Shown: positions 32,621 through 43,399, counted from the stretch's first letter. The stretch: DNA of 64,000 bases from Paraglaciecola sp. MB-3u-78 (GCF_002835935.1 NZ_PJCF01000006.1:310001-374000); one strand, 5' to 3'. Made by a program: numbers and translations. The notes: generated from the letters alone by a model not told the origin.

Positions 32621-34533
32621 TAGGCTGAAATTTTCTTTTGATCTTTACTGGTGCCAATCAACAGTCCATGTTTTTTCAAATATACTAATAGTAATGAAAC
32701 TGCAGCAGGTGTAATGCCTGATATTCTGCCTGCTTTACCGATAGTTTCTGGACGGCTATCAGTTAGTTTTGCAACGACTTCGTTGCTCAGTCCAGAAATC
32801 TGACTGAAATCAAATTCCAACGGTATTAAAGTATTTTCATTACGCATGGTTTTAGCAATTTCGTCTTTTTGACGCTCTATGTATCCAGCATATTTAATTT
32901 GGATTTCAACTTGCTCAGATGCTTGTTTGTTTTCGATTTTAGGTCCAAATGCTTCTATTTGCATCAAGGTTTGATATGTCATTTCTGGACGACGGATTAA
33001 ATCTTCTAAGGTGTTTTCTTTAGTCACCGGGTTCTTTAGTAAAACATTTAATGCTTTAGTGGATTCATGAGATGGATAAACCCATGTTGATTTGAGGCGT
33101 TGCCTTTCCAATTCGATAGCTTCTAATTTTTGATTAAAAGCTTTCCATCGTTGTTCATCAACTAAACCAATTTCATGACCTTTTGCTGTTAAACGTATAT
33201 CTGCATTATCTTCACGTAACAACAAACGGTATTCAGCTCGGCTGGTAAACATTCGGTAAGGTTCTTTAGTGCCCATAGTAGATAAATCGTCAATTAAGAC
33301 GCCCATATAGGCTTCATCACGACGTAAGGTAAATTCGTCTTTTTGTTGTACTTGTAAGGCTGCATTTGCGCCTGCTATTAACCCTTGGGCACCGGCTTCT
33401 TCATAACCCGTTGTTCCATTAATTTGACCGGCAAAAAATAATCCACTAATAAATTTAGTTTCTAAGGTTTGTTTAAGATCCCGAGGATCGAAAAAATCAT
33501 ATTCGATTGCATAACCTGGACGAATAATATGTGCATTTTCAAAACCGATTATTGAACGTACAAAGTTCATTTGTATGTCAAAGGGTAAACTTGTTGATAT
33601 ACCATTTGGATACATTTCGATGCTGTTTAAACCTTCTGGCTCGACAAATATTTGATGTGAGTTTTTATCAGCAAATCGATGGATTTTATCTTCAATAGAT
33701 GGACAATATCTTGGACCTATTCCTTCTATTACGCCCGTGTACATTGGAGATCTATCTAGCCCACCACGTATAATTTCGTGGGTTTTTTCATTAGTGTGTG
33801 TGATGTAACAAGGGATCTGTTTAGGATGATCGCTGGCTTGTCCCATATATGAAAATACCGGAACAGGTGTATCCCCATGTTGTATTTGCATCACGTCAAA
33901 ATTAAGGGTACGAGCATCTAATCTGGCAGGCGTGCCGGTTTTTAAGCGATCAACTCTAAAAGGTAATGCACGAAGTCTATCCGCTAATGCGATCGAAGGA
34001 GGATCGCCAGCACGGCCTCCTTTGTAGTTTTCCATACCAATATGAATGGTGCCGCCTAAAAATGTGCCTACGGTGATAACAACGCTTTTGGCATGGAATT
34101 TAAGACCCATCTGTGTGACCACACCCACAACGCGATCCTGTTCAACGATTAGATCATCACAAGATTGTTGAAACAACGTCAGATTCTCTTGGTTTTCAAC
34201 TAGGTTACGAATTTCGTTACGGTATAGGGATCTGTCTGCTTGTGCACGAGTGGCCCGAACGGCGGGACCTTTGCTTGAATTTAAAGTTCTAAATTGAATA
34301 CCGGCTTTGTCAGTTGCTAAGGCCATAGCACCACCTAATGCGTCTATTTCTTTGACTAGATGGCCCTTTCCAATGCCGCCAATAGCGGGATTGCAAGACA
34401 TTTGCCCTAAGGTTTCAATATTGTGAGTTAGCAAAAGAGTACTTGAGCCCATGCGTGCAGATGCCAATGCAGCTTCTGTCCCTGCGTGGCCACCACCGAC
34501 AACGATAACGTCAAAATGTTGTTGATAAAACAT
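32620..34533 (-). CDS. mnmG: tRNA U34 carboxymethylaminomethyl-modification enzyme MnmG (GidA)
   Basis: With MnmE this FAD protein modifies the wobble uridine of several tRNAs. It has the Rossmann motif [15 protein letters not shown] near the N-terminus, [17 protein letters not shown], and the [17 protein letters not shown] block. Start at ATG 34533 (MFYQQHFDV) gives 637 residues; a GAGG ribosome site is just upstream and an extension to 34545 would begin inside it. It borders the origin, as in many bacteria. Confidence 0.97.
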   Translation of the reverse strand: MFYQQHFDVIVVGGGHAGTEAALASARMGSSTLLLTHNIETLGQMSCNPAIGGIGKGHLVKEIDALGGAMALATDKAGIQFRTLNSSKGPAVRATRAQADRSLYRNEIRNLVENQENLTLFQQSCDDLIVEQDRVVGVVTQMGLKFHAKSVVITVGTFLGGTIHIGMENYKGGRAGDPPSIALADRLRALPFRVDRLKTGTPARLDARTLNFDVMQIQHGDTPVPVFSYMGQASDHPKQIPCYITHTNEKTHEIIRGGLDRSPMYTGVIEGIGPRYCPSIEDKIHRFADKNSHQIFVEPEGLNSIEMYPNGISTSLPFDIQMNFVRSIIGFENAHIIRPGYAIEYDFFDPRDLKQTLETKFISGLFFAGQINGTTGYEEAGAQGLIAGANAALQVQQKDEFTLRRDEAYMGVLIDDLSTMGTKEPYRMFTSRAEYRLLLREDNADIRLTAKGHEIGLVDEQRWKAFNQKLEAIELERQRLKSTWVYPSHESTKALNVLLKNPVTKENTLEDLIRRPEMTYQTLMQIEAFGPKIENKQASEQVEIQIKYAGYIERQKDEIAKTMRNENTLIPLEFDFSQISGLSNEVVAKLTDSRPETIGKAGRISGITPAAVSLLLVYLKKHGLLIGTSKDQKKISA

Positions 34534-34639
34534 GATTTTCCTCAAAAGCTAAATGATCAAATTGACCCAAGTAAATTGGGAGGCATATTCTATATAGATT
34601 TCAGCGTAAGTAAAATGCTTAAAAACTATTCAATTCCTG

Positions 34640-35010
34640 TTTTATTGATCCCTTAATCTTTATAAGATCTTTTAGATCTTATGTTTATTATTACTATTAC
34701 TAAGGAGCCAACTTTCTGTTAGTAAGTCATTATTCTTTATTTATATCAAGGTGTTATAGGGAAGATAATTATGTGAATAAGGTTTGATCAAACTGGTATA
34801 AGGTGGGTGTAACTAGCTGTTTTATCCACAGGGTGATTTGATCCTAATGTTACCCAGTGGATATAAACTGCTTTTACATCAGTTATACATAAAACTATCC
34901 ACAACGAATAACATCTTTTGATCTAACTGTGTGTAACTTGTGATCAAAAATTAGTGTCCACAAGGTTAGATCATGATTTATAAAGGAAAGATCAAAACTA
35001 ATCCTCTGAG
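34640..35010. other. oriC: Chromosomal replication origin oriC
   Basis: The region beside mnmG shows origin signals. An AT-rich unwinding-like block with closely spaced GATC motifs lies at about 34645-34690. A perfect DnaA box TTATCCACA is at 34822-34830, with near matches TGTGAATAA (34772-34780), TTATACATA (34883-34891), CTATCCACA (34895-34903), TGTGTGTAA (34928-34936) and GTGTCCACA (34954-34962). Nine GATC sites occur at 34647, 34666, 34675, 34786, 34840, 34920, 34942, 34970 and 34990, consistent with Dam/SeqA control. Layout resembles the E. coli origin. No gene lies between mnmG and 35226. Confidence 0.9.
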
Positions 35011-35225
35011 GTTAGTATTAGAGGCCAAAACTTCAGACGTCACTTAAAAAATTTTTGTATTTAGTAAAATAAATTTGTGTTTAGAGCAAAAACTTAGCCA
35101 AATATGCCGATTACATGATTATCAAGGTAAGTTTGTGAATAGATTGACGACTAATACTTCACAAACTTAATAATAATTGCCATGAAAATAGGAGTTTTAT
35201 GCTTAATTTATCAGCGTTTAAGTGA

Positions 35226-35713
35226 TTAAATTTCTATGATATTGATACTGCCTCCACTGGTTTTTAAGGTTAATTTTTGTTCACCACTAGTTGAAGCATT
35301 AATATCTACTTGAACATCAGGTATGAGATAAGCAGTAATTGAGCCTCCAGACGTGGTGAGTTTGGCATCTTTTGTTAGTTGTTTATCCATTGTCACCATA
35401 ATGCTTCCACCTGATGTATGGGCATCAAGATTGCCGCTAATGGTATCTGTATTAATTGATCCACCAGAAGTTCATGGCGATAAGAGAAATCATCACCTTC
35501 TTTATTTTAAATATTAACCCGTAGCTCTATTGTTGCTTGATCATGAGTTTCTATTTTGATCGAGCCAGCGTCGGTTTTGATGGTCAATTGACCGCTTAAA
35601 CTAACATCGAAAGTCTCTTTGAAGGTTTCAGCAAAAAGGGATGTGGAATAAAAGAGTATGAGATAAATTAATATGGCGTTTAAATAAGTGCTCAATTTAA
35701 TAGAATTTTTCAT
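35226..35713 (-). pseudogene. DUF4097-type secreted protein, broken and shortened
   Basis: The 5' piece (start 35713) encodes a signal peptide (MKNSIKLSTYLNAILIYLIL, ending LFAE) and KTDAGSIKIETHDQATIELRVNI, then stops near 35507. In another frame downstream, from about 35475 to the stop at 35226, the text has three or four TSGGSI repeats typical of DUF4097 beta-helix proteins and ends SGGSINIIEI. A TGA precedes this part in frame, and the total is shorter than normal for the family, so deletion plus frameshift is likely. It lies between the origin and the dnaC-like gene. Confidence 0.75.
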
Positions 35714-35805
35714 TTGTAATATCCTTGATAAGTACCCAGTGTGTAAACAATGGGTAAGTAGCAGGTATATCTAGAAATGTTTAAATAGACCGTTTTTTAT
35801 AGCAA

Positions 35806-36630
35806 TTATTTTACTTGATTTGGGCGATAACCAGAGGTTGTTTGAGGCTGTTGAGGTTCTGGTTGAGCAGGAATAATTTCTTTGCGCCTACTTGGGCCTG
35901 AGAATTTTACCTTGTAAGTATCGTATTCCTTGATTGATTCAAAACAATATCGGCCTAAAGCGTTTTCTAATTCAGCCAGGTTGTGATTAGTGATCATAAT
36001 ACAATTTTTATGATGAGCCAGTCTTTGTCTTAATACATTGCCTAACCAGCTTTGAGCATTTTTCTTCAAAACACTTTCGTTAACACAAACCTCATCGAGT
36101 ATGAGCAAATCCACATCAAGTAATTCTTGGTTTATCTCACGAAATTTCTGTCCAACATTATCTTGGGCATTGTAATCATAAGAAAAGAAACGCATTTCTA
36201 AAATGGTAGATAGTTGTCTGTATAGAACCGAAATTTCATATTTTTCAATTAGTTCATGAGCAATAGCCCCGGCCGTATGAGATTTTCCGCGGCCATAATC
36301 GCCGTAAAAAATCATCATATGGGCTCCACTTCTTCGCCAATTCATATCTTCATGAGCTGCGATAAAAGATTTAGCAATGCTGACTGCTTCTTTTACATCA
36401 TTGCTGTCTTCAATTAGATTAGCGAAAGTCCATTTGGGATTCAGTTCAGAGCGACCTTGAATGTCTTGGATGCGTTGCTTTTTGCCTTCTCGTTGTAGCT
36501 GTTTTACATCACGATTGGCTAACGCTTCATATTCAGATTTTAAGTCGGCATAGTTGGTATATTTTTCAGGAACATATTGGCGACCTAGTGCTTTACCTAA
36601 TCTTTGAATTTTGTCTTTAATGCTGTCCAC
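35806..36630 (-). CDS. DnaC-like helicase loader ATPase
   Basis: The 274-residue AAA+ protein has Walker A GDYGRGKSHTAGAIAHEL, Walker B LLILDEVC, a sensor ITNHN, and a C-terminal Arg-rich FSGPSRRKE. This matches DnaC, which loads the replicative helicase DnaB. The start is GTG 36630 with no strong ribosome site visible. Placement next to a DnaT-like gene and the origin supports a replication role. A phage-type or IstB-like ATPase is less likely given the DnaT-like partner. Confidence 0.82.
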   Translation of the reverse strand: MDSIKDKIQRLGKALGRQYVPEKYTNYADLKSEYEALANRDVKQLQREGKKQRIQDIQGRSELNPKWTFANLIEDSNDVKEAVSIAKSFIAAHEDMNWRRSGAHMMIFYGDYGRGKSHTAGAIAHELIEKYEISVLYRQLSTILEMRFFSYDYNAQDNVGQKFREINQELLDVDLLILDEVCVNESVLKKNAQSWLGNVLRQRLAHHKNCIMITNHNLAELENALGRYCFESIKEYDTYKVKFSGPSRRKEIIPAQPEPQQPQTTSGYRPNQVK

Positions 36631-36693
36631 GAGTTATATTATTCCGATTGATAAATATGAAATTTACTATGCTATTACTTAGTATATAGCCGT

Positions 36694-37350
36694 TTACTGT
36701 GTGTTTGTTTTATTATATTTAGCCACTAAATTTTTAGCGTTTTCATCAGCGTGAATACCTGCCTTAGTTTGCACTATTTGCTGACCCACTTTTTCAACAT
36801 TTTTAAATCCATGGGCTAAACGCATTTTTTTTAAGTTAAAAACAAACTTTTGAGTCCATTGATATTCGCTAAACTGTGACACTGGCCTACCTAACCAATA
36901 AGCAATAAAATCACCTAACTCATTTGTAGTGTAATCATAATCAATAATACCCAGTAGTTTGGCCAAATCTGTGATTAATTTTTTATTAGGGAGCCAATCA
37001 ATATGCATGGCATGCCAATTAAGATGTAACCTTGAATACTCATCAGCTTTCATTGTGATCAAAGGCAGAATCAGGGTTTTACCATTAAAACTATGATTAA
37101 GTTCTATCTCGTCTTGAAAATTGACTAGGCCTACACTTAGCAGCTCTTTTATTAAGCTGTTAACTTGTCGACCCAAAGTATATTTCTCTTCTTTAGCATT
37201 TAAAATGGATAGCAAAGACTTATAATTTAATGTTGCCGTTGCTCCGCTAGACTCTTCAGCAGTAGGTTTTATCCCAAGAATATACAATATACGTGCATCA
37301 TTGCTCAAAGGCTGAAGTAGGGCTGTTTGTTCTGCTTTATTTAATTGCAT
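36694..37350 (-). CDS. DnaT-like primosomal protein
   Basis: The 218-residue protein carries in its C-terminal half the DnaT-type DNA-binding signature: W-LPNKKLITDLAKLLGI, LGDFIAYWLGRP, and SQFSEYQWTQKFVFNL. The N-terminal half (winged-helix-like, VNSLIKELLSVGLV) matches less clearly. DnaT helps DnaB/DnaC loading at restart sites in enterics. It is transcribed together with the DnaC-like gene 63 nt downstream. Confidence 0.7.
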   Translation of the reverse strand: MQLNKAEQTALLQPLSNDARILYILGIKPTAEESSGATATLNYKSLLSILNAKEEKYTLGRQVNSLIKELLSVGLVNFQDEIELNHSFNGKTLILPLITMKADEYSRLHLNWHAMHIDWLPNKKLITDLAKLLGIIDYDYTTNELGDFIAYWLGRPVSQFSEYQWTQKFVFNLKKMRLAHGFKNVEKVGQQIVQTKAGIHADENAKNLVAKYNKTNTQ

Positions 37351-37380
37351 AAAAGTTTATTGGGTAACTTCATTGAGTAT

Positions 37381-37827
37381 CTATGCTGTTTGTTCATTAT
37401 TTTTTAGCCAGTCTTTAAGCCATTCAACTGCAGCATCTTCAGGGATAGGATGATTAAGTACATCAATATGCAGGGCAGGGCACAATAGTTTCGCGCCAGC
37501 TTTCACCATAATATTTTCTATTTGTATGGATCCGTGGCAGTAGGTGTCATAACTGCTATCACCTAAACCAACGACTAAAAACGGCGTGGTGGTTAAAGTT
37601 TGAGTCTTCAATTGATCTGCAAAAGGTTGGATATTATCTGGCAAGTCACCCGCGCCATGAGTAGAAGTACAAATAACCCAATTAGCACTTTGATCTAATT
37701 CTGATAACCGTGGGGTTAAATGAATTTCAGCACTATGGGTATGACTTAATAAAACTTCTTGTAGTGCGTCGGCGACATATTCACTAGCGCCTAATACACT
37801 GCCTACTATAATTTCAAACTTAGCCAT
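37381..37827 (-). CDS. mioC: Flavodoxin-like protein MioC
   Basis: The 148-residue FMN-binding protein has the flavodoxin fold motifs VGSVLGASEYVAD, STHGAGDLPDNI and VVGLGDSSYDTYC. MioC sits beside oriC in enterics and transcription through it affects initiation there. Here it is 31 nt upstream of the dnaT-like gene and all three are leftward, pointing towards oriC, so an operon mioC-dnaT-dnaC is plausible. Confidence 0.9.
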   Translation of the reverse strand: MAKFEIIVGSVLGASEYVADALQEVLLSHTHSAEIHLTPRLSELDQSANWVICTSTHGAGDLPDNIQPFADQLKTQTLTTTPFLVVGLGDSSYDTYCHGSIQIENIMVKAGAKLLCPALHIDVLNHPIPEDAAVEWLKDWLKNNEQTA

Positions 37828-37874
37828 TTATTTACTTTATCATTTCTTTAATCTTAGTATTGTACATTGTGACT

Positions 37875-38055
37875 AATACCAATCCCAGTAAAGAAATGAC
37901 CGCTCAGCGAGATTTAAAAAAGCTTAATCAAGACGCGTGAATGCAGGAATAGCCGGCCTCTTTTAAATTCATGCAACGCTGAGTAAGCTTTTTTAAACCT
38001 CTAACATCCGTTACGGGGCTTTCTGAGTGAACACTTCTTTACCGGGATTGGTATA
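37875..38055. repeat. Fold-back (MITE-like) repeat of about 180 bp
   Basis: Outer arms at 37877-37895 (TACCAATCCCAGTAAAGAA) and 38035-38053 are reverse complements with one mismatch. Inner arms TTTAAAAAAGCTTA (37913-37926) and TAAGCTTTTTTAAA (37984-37997) are perfect. No open frame is inside. The nested inverted arms let the whole segment fold into a cruciform or long hairpin, as in small non-autonomous elements. Confidence 0.75.
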
Positions 38056-38188
38056 GGTTCACCATGCCTAATTCATCCCTATATTCCATCTATTGTCACT
38101 ACTTTATCGTTGTTAAACACTTAACTATTTCAACTAAGTTGGTTTAATCAATATTTTATCTCTAGTAGATTTTATATTTGGGCATTTT

Positions 38189-39399
38189 ATGGAACGTCGT
38201 TATGACCTGGACTGGTTAAGAGTGTTAGCTTTTGCTGTTTTGATTTTTTATCACATTAGTATGTTGTATGTAGCTGATTGGGGATTCCACTATAAAAGCC
38301 AATATCAGAGTGAAATTTTGCAAAATTTTATGTTGTTGGTTAATAGATGGCGCTTACCCTTATTATTTTTTATATCTGGTGTCGCTTCGCGTTATTTATT
38401 AGAAAAATATTCACTTATTCATTTTGCTAAAGCACGGACTTGGCGTTTGTTGTTGACATTATTGTTTGGGGTATTGGTGATAAGTGCCGCCACAACTTTA
38501 TGTAGAGATGACAGCTAAAGACGATTTACAATTTGGCTATTGGGATTTTTATCTCGCTTATTTTGATTTAGATAATTCTATTTTTACAGATTATCAATCT
38601 GGAATACTGCCGTATATGGATGTAAACCATCTTTGGTATTTACGTGAGTTATGGTGCTTTTCATTAATATTGTTATTTCTTCACCCGATTTTGTCTTTAG
38701 TAAAAATAAACCAAGTGTTGATTGGGTTGGATCTCGCCTTGGTATTGCAGCAATATTGTATTTACCAGTTATATTTTTGTCGGCTGCGGCACTATTATTA
38801 TTTCCTGAATCTGATGAAGGCATAAGAATAGCCCGCGGGTTTTGTTTCTTTTTTTTTGGATATATTATTTGGCAAAGAGAAAGTAGTTGGCAACCCATTC
38901 TTAAGTATCGAAGAGTAAACCTAGGTCTATCCTTAACTAGCTATGTAGGGCTGTTATATTATTACTATTTCGTACAGAGCCACTAGTTGCGGTTTATTCA
39001 AATATAGAAACGAGTTTGTTGCTAGCCAATCGTTGGGTATGGGTTTTAGCTATTTTAGGTTATGGCTATGCTTACTTAAATAAACCAAGTTCTGCATTAA
39101 ATTATATTGCTCGAGTTGTTTACCCAAGTTATTTGTTGCATCAAAGTGTATTAATAGTGGCAGCTTTTTCCTTAAGTGTACTAATGTTAGGGCTTTTTTT
39201 AGAGGCGTTTTGGGTCACTGTGATAACCGTTAGTTTTTGTTTAGTGAGTTACGAAATATTAAAAAGAATAAATATTTTACGACCTTTAGTTGGGATCTCG
39301 TCTGAAACTTATGAAGCAGAACATTCATTATTTTATAAAATATTTGTATTGCTGGGATGGGCATTAATATTGGCGCTAGGTTATTTAATATTGTTTTGA
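38189..39399 (+). pseudogene. Acyltransferase-3-type membrane protein, frameshifted
   Basis: The start MERRYDLDWLRVLAFAVLIFYH and segments RLPLLFFISGVASRYLL, VNHLWYLRELW and a C-terminal run of membrane segments fit the acyltransferase-3 (OafA-like) membrane family. The frame breaks near 38505, again near 38700-38820, and a stop lies at about 38984 with loss until 39016. Four overlapping or adjacent pieces in different frames thus represent one dead gene. It lies convergent with mnmE. Confidence 0.82.
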
Positions 39400-39418
39400 G
39401 AATGACAATTTTCGAACC

Positions 39419-40801
39419 TTATTTTCCAATACAAAATGAAGAAAATATCTTAGTGAGTAGGTCGTCGGAGGTGAATTCACCCGTGATTTCATTGAGGTGT
39501 TGTTGGGTTAAGCGCAGTTCTTCCGCTAGTAATTCGCCGGCAAGGTGTTCTTCCAATTGGTGTTTACCCAGATACAAGTGTTCCGCTGCTCTGTCTATGG
39601 CATCTAAATGGCGTCTGCGAGCGATAAACTGCCCTTCTGAGCTTGCACTAAAGCCCATGCAATCTTTTAAATGATCAGTTAAAAAGGTGAGTCCCTGCTC
39701 ATTGCTGGCAGAGATTGAAATGACTGGGTAGTCGCCACTATCATCAAAACCAATGGATTCATTAGACAGATCTATTTTATTACGGATAATACTTAGCCCA
39801 ATATTTTTGGGTAGTTGCTGGTAAAACTCTGGCCATATCTTTTCAGGATGGGTTTCTGTTGATTCAGTACTGTCGAGCATAAATAACACGCGATCAGCTT
39901 GATTGATTTCTTGCCAAGCCCGTTCAATACCAATTTTCTCTACCTTGTCAGGACTATCCCTTAAGCCTGCAGTATCAATTATGTGTAAAGGCATACCATC
40001 GATATGAATATGCTCTTTGAGCACATCACGAGTCGTTCCAGCAATATCAGTGACTATGGCTGCGTCTCTTCCTGCTAATGCATTAAGTAAGCTGGATTTA
40101 CCTGCATTAGGTTTTCCCGCTATAACTACTCGCATTCCTTCTCTAAGTAACGCACCTTGTTTAGTTTGCTGACGCAAGGTTTCAAAGGATTTGATTATTA
40201 TTTCTAAGTCTTTTTGAATTTTTCCGTCGCTTAAAAAATCGATTTCTTCATCAGGGAAATCAATTGCTGCTTCGACGTACATACGCAAATGAATTACTTG
40301 TTCGACCAAAGTATGAATATGGTGGGAAAACGCTCCTTGTAAAGAACGTAACGCACCTTTTGCTGCTTGTTCAGAACTGGCATCAATGAGATCGGCTATG
40401 GCTTCGGCTTGCGCTAAATCCAATTTGTCATTTAAAAATGCACGTTCACTAAATTCGCCTGGTCGAGCAATGCGTAACTTGGGTATTTTTAAAATAGCAT
40501 TTAACAACATGTCTAATACGACTTGGCCGCCATGGCCTTGCAGTTCGAGCACATCTTCACCGGTAAATGAGTTTGGTGCTTTAAAGAATAAGGCTATGCC
40601 TTGGTCGATAAGGTTATTGTTTGTGTCAGAAAAAGGTAAATATTCTGCTTTGCGGGTTTCAGGTAGTTTACCTAATATTGTTTGCGCAGCGGCACTTGCT
40701 AGATTGCCAGAAATTCGGATTATCCCAACACCACCACGACCTGGGGCCGTGGCTTGTGCAACAATAGTATCTTGCTGTGATGATAAACCTGTTACAGCCA
40801 T
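39419..40801 (-). CDS. mnmE: tRNA modification GTPase MnmE
   Basis: MnmE works with MnmG at wobble uridine 34. The 460-residue protein has the N-terminal folate-binding domain, the G1 motif GKPNAGKSS (residues 229-237), [12 protein letters not shown] and the C-terminal CIGK motif with essential Cys458. It lies 7 nt after yajQ in a leftward block with yidC. Confidence 0.97.
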   Translation of the reverse strand: MAVTGLSSQQDTIVAQATAPGRGGVGIIRISGNLASAAAQTILGKLPETRKAEYLPFSDTNNNLIDQGIALFFKAPNSFTGEDVLELQGHGGQVVLDMLLNAILKIPKLRIARPGEFSERAFLNDKLDLAQAEAIADLIDASSEQAAKGALRSLQGAFSHHIHTLVEQVIHLRMYVEAAIDFPDEEIDFLSDGKIQKDLEIIIKSFETLRQQTKQGALLREGMRVVIAGKPNAGKSSLLNALAGRDAAIVTDIAGTTRDVLKEHIHIDGMPLHIIDTAGLRDSPDKVEKIGIERAWQEINQADRVLFMLDSTESTETHPEKIWPEFYQQLPKNIGLSIIRNKIDLSNESIGFDDSGDYPVISISASNEQGLTFLTDHLKDCMGFSASSEGQFIARRRHLDAIDRAAEHLYLGKHQLEEHLAGELLAEELRLTQQHLNEITGEFTSDDLLTKIFSSFCIGK

Positions 40802-40808
40802 ATTTTTA

Positions 40809-41291
40809 TTAGTCTCTGAAGTTAGTAAATTGTAATGGTTGTTCTAAATCAGCATCTTTTGCTAATGCCATAACTTGTTGCAAGTCGTCGCGTTTTTTAC
40901 CTGTGACTCGCACTTGTTCGCCCTGTATTTGAGTTTGCACTTTTATCTTGGCATCTTTGATAAGTTTAATAATCTTTTTGGCTACAGGCTGTTCAATACC
41001 TTGCTTAAAAGCGATGGCTTGTTTATAAATTTTGCCAATGTGCTGTACATCTTTTTCTTCGAAGGCTGCGGTGTCTACATTACGTTTCACACATGTGCCA
41101 CGTAGTATATCGAGCATCTGTTTGAGTTGGAAATCATTGTCAGCAATCATAGTAACTATGCTTTCTTTTAGTTCAAAGCTGGCCTCTACACCTCTAAAAT
41201 CAAAACGTGTACTTAATTCTCTATTAGCGTTATCGACAGCATTAAGTAATTCGGCTAAATCAATTTCTGAAACTATATCTAATGATGGCAT
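40809..41291 (-). CDS. yajQ: YajQ-family nucleotide-binding protein
   Basis: The 160-residue protein begins [22 protein letters not shown] and has [14 protein letters not shown] and [15 protein letters not shown], typical of YajQ. Members bind nucleotides; in Xanthomonas and Pseudomonas a member is a c-di-GMP effector. Presence between yidC and mnmE is unlike E. coli. It is 7 nt upstream of mnmE. Confidence 0.92.
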   Translation of the reverse strand: MPSLDIVSEIDLAELLNAVDNANRELSTRFDFRGVEASFELKESIVTMIADNDFQLKQMLDILRGTCVKRNVDTAAFEEKDVQHIGKIYKQAIAFKQGIEQPVAKKIIKLIKDAKIKVQTQIQGEQVRVTGKKRDDLQQVMALAKDADLEQPLQFTNFRD

Positions 41292-41334
41292 GTGGATTCC
41301 TAAGCTTGATGGATGACTGCATTATTGTATGCAC

Positions 41335-41380
41335 AAAAAAGCCCGTTTTATATGTAAATAAAGTATAAAACGGGCTTTTG
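41335..41380 (-). terminator. Terminator after yidC
   Basis: Long arms at 41337-41352 (AAAAGCCCGTTTTATA) and 41364-41379 (its complement), ending in a T run on the minus strand, placed just downstream of yidC. It would separate yidC from yajQ-mnmE and could work in both directions. Confidence 0.85.
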
Positions 41381-41394
41381 ATAAAATTACAAAC

Positions 41395-43029
41395 TTACTT
41401 GGTTTTTAACCCGCGCTTTTCCATTGAAGCGTAAATTATTTTAGCTTGAATTAAAGTAATAACGTTACTTATCAACCAGTAAAGTACTAAACCTGCTGGG
41501 AATATAAAGAAGAACAGACTCATAGCAACAGGCATAAACTGCATGATTTTTTGTTGCATTGGGTCTGTCATTGTCATTGGTTGCAGCTTTTGTAGAAACC
41601 ACATACTGAGACCAGTCAACACAGGTAATACAAAAAACGGGTCTTTTGCACTTAAATCAGTGATCCAAAATATAAAATCAGCATGCCTAAGTTCAACACT
41701 TTCAAGTAGTACCCAATATAATGCTAAAAATATTGGCATTTGAAGTAAAAGAGGGAAACAGCCACCCATAGGGTTAACCTTGTCTTTCTTATACATTTCC
41801 ATCATGGCTTTTTGCATTTTTTGTTTGTCATCGCCAAAACGTTCTTTGAGTGCATCCATTTTGGGTTTAAGGGCACGCATTTTGGCCATAGATTCGTATT
41901 GTTTTTTGGTAAGAGGATACATAGCACCTTTAACGACTATGGTAATAAGGATGATAGAGAATCCCCAGTTACCGACTAGGCTATGAATGAATTGCAAGAA
42001 AGAGAAAAGTGGTTGAGATATCATAAACAAGAAACCGTAGTCTACTGTTAGATCAAGACCTCTAGCTATGCCGGCTAAGGTATCTTGATCCTTGGGTCCA
42101 AGGTATAAGATGCTATTAATCTGTGCTGTCTCACCTGCTTGAATAGTCACAGATTCACCGGTAAACCCAATCACACCGTTTGTTTGTTGTAATATTCTGC
42201 TAAATAATTTGTTTTTTTGGTCTTGTGGCGGTACCCAAGCCGATACAAAATAATGTTCTATCATTGCTGCCCAACCTGCAGCAGTGGTTTTTTTAAGGTC
42301 GATATCTACCATATCGTCGAAGGCATATTTTTCGTAACGGTCTTCTTCTGTCGAATAGGCGCCGCCACGATAGATAGGCATAAACATACTGCCTTCTTGT
42401 TCAAGCATACTTTGTTTGAGTTGGCCAAACTGCTGAACTTGTTTAGGATCACTGGTGTTGTTTTTGATGATATAACTCACATCAATTTTGTGGCTGTCAC
42501 GAGTGAAGGTGAAGTTTTTTGTGACTTGTAAACCTCCAGGTGTTACTAATTCAAGAGGCACCGTCAGGGAATCACCTTCTAAAAAGTAACTATCTTTTGC
42601 AACAGTATAAGTTGGACGTGCTTTACTATCGGTGCCATCTCGACCGATTAAGCCGCTTTGTGCAATAAATAACTTATCACCATTGGGTTTTAGTAAACTA
42701 TATGATTCACTTGAACCTTCCTCTAAAGGAAACTTAGCTAAGTTAGCTGATACTACATCACCGCCTTTGGTATCAATGCTAATAATTAGTGTGTCAGTGA
42801 TGACTGATATTATTTTCCCGCCGCTTGTAGATCTCGCTATCAAGCCCTGTTCGTCTGAACTAGCCACCGGAACATCATCTGAGCTAGGCATATCTAATTC
42901 AGTGCTAGTTGGTGCGGATGTTGTTATAGGTGCTATAGGCTGTGGGCCATAATCTAATTGCCATTGTTGCCATAATAAAAAGCCGACCATAGCGAGGCCA
43001 ATTAATAAAAAACTGCGTTGGGATTCCAT
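41395..43029 (-). CDS. yidC: Membrane protein insertase YidC
   Basis: YidC inserts and folds inner-membrane proteins, including ATP synthase subunit c. The 544-residue protein has the N-terminal anchor (about residues 6-22), the large periplasmic domain found in Gram-negative YidC, and the C-terminal insertase core (about 345-540) with five membrane segments and GCFPLLLQMPIF. It follows yidD in the standard order. Confidence 0.97.
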   Translation of the reverse strand: MESQRSFLLIGLAMVGFLLWQQWQLDYGPQPIAPITTSAPTSTELDMPSSDDVPVASSDEQGLIARSTSGGKIISVITDTLIISIDTKGGDVVSANLAKFPLEEGSSESYSLLKPNGDKLFIAQSGLIGRDGTDSKARPTYTVAKDSYFLEGDSLTVPLELVTPGGLQVTKNFTFTRDSHKIDVSYIIKNNTSDPKQVQQFGQLKQSMLEQEGSMFMPIYRGGAYSTEEDRYEKYAFDDMVDIDLKKTTAAGWAAMIEHYFVSAWVPPQDQKNKLFSRILQQTNGVIGFTGESVTIQAGETAQINSILYLGPKDQDTLAGIARGLDLTVDYGFLFMISQPLFSFLQFIHSLVGNWGFSIILITIVVKGAMYPLTKKQYESMAKMRALKPKMDALKERFGDDKQKMQKAMMEMYKKDKVNPMGGCFPLLLQMPIFLALYWVLLESVELRHADFIFWITDLSAKDPFFVLPVLTGLSMWFLQKLQPMTMTDPMQQKIMQFMPVAMSLFFFIFPAGLVLYWLISNVITLIQAKIIYASMEKRGLKTK

Positions 43030-43147
43030 AAAATACTCTTATTAACTACTAATTATGTGTGTGACTTATTCATGTCAAAACATTAAACCACGGCGATGTT
43101 ACTGTTTACTTTTGACCAGATTATTTATGAGGGCAAAAGTGTAAAAA

Positions 43148-43399
43148 TCATTCTTTATTTTGTTTTTTTTCTGGCACTGGATCATATCCACCATCATTGA
43201 GTGGATGGCATTTTAATATGCGTTTGATGCTTAGCCAACACCCTTTTATCATTCCGTGTTCAGTAATAGCGTCAATTGCATAATGAGAGCAACTGGGGTG
43301 AAATCTGCATGTAGCTCCTAACATCGGAGAAAGCACTGTTTGATAGAGCTTAATTATACCGATTGGGATTTTTCGCAGCGCGACGCTAACTTTTTCCAT
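43148..43399 (-). CDS. yidD: Membrane protein insertion efficiency factor YidD
   Basis: The 83-residue protein has [18 protein letters not shown] and [12 protein letters not shown], hallmark YidD text, and an N-terminal amphipathic helix. It assists YidC-dependent insertion. Its start lies 46 nt inside the end of rnpA, the conserved overlap in this locus. Confidence 0.96.
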   Translation of the reverse strand: MEKVSVALRKIPIGIIKLYQTVLSPMLGATCRFHPSCSHYAIDAITEHGMIKGCWLSIKRILKCHPLNDGGYDPVPEKKQNKE

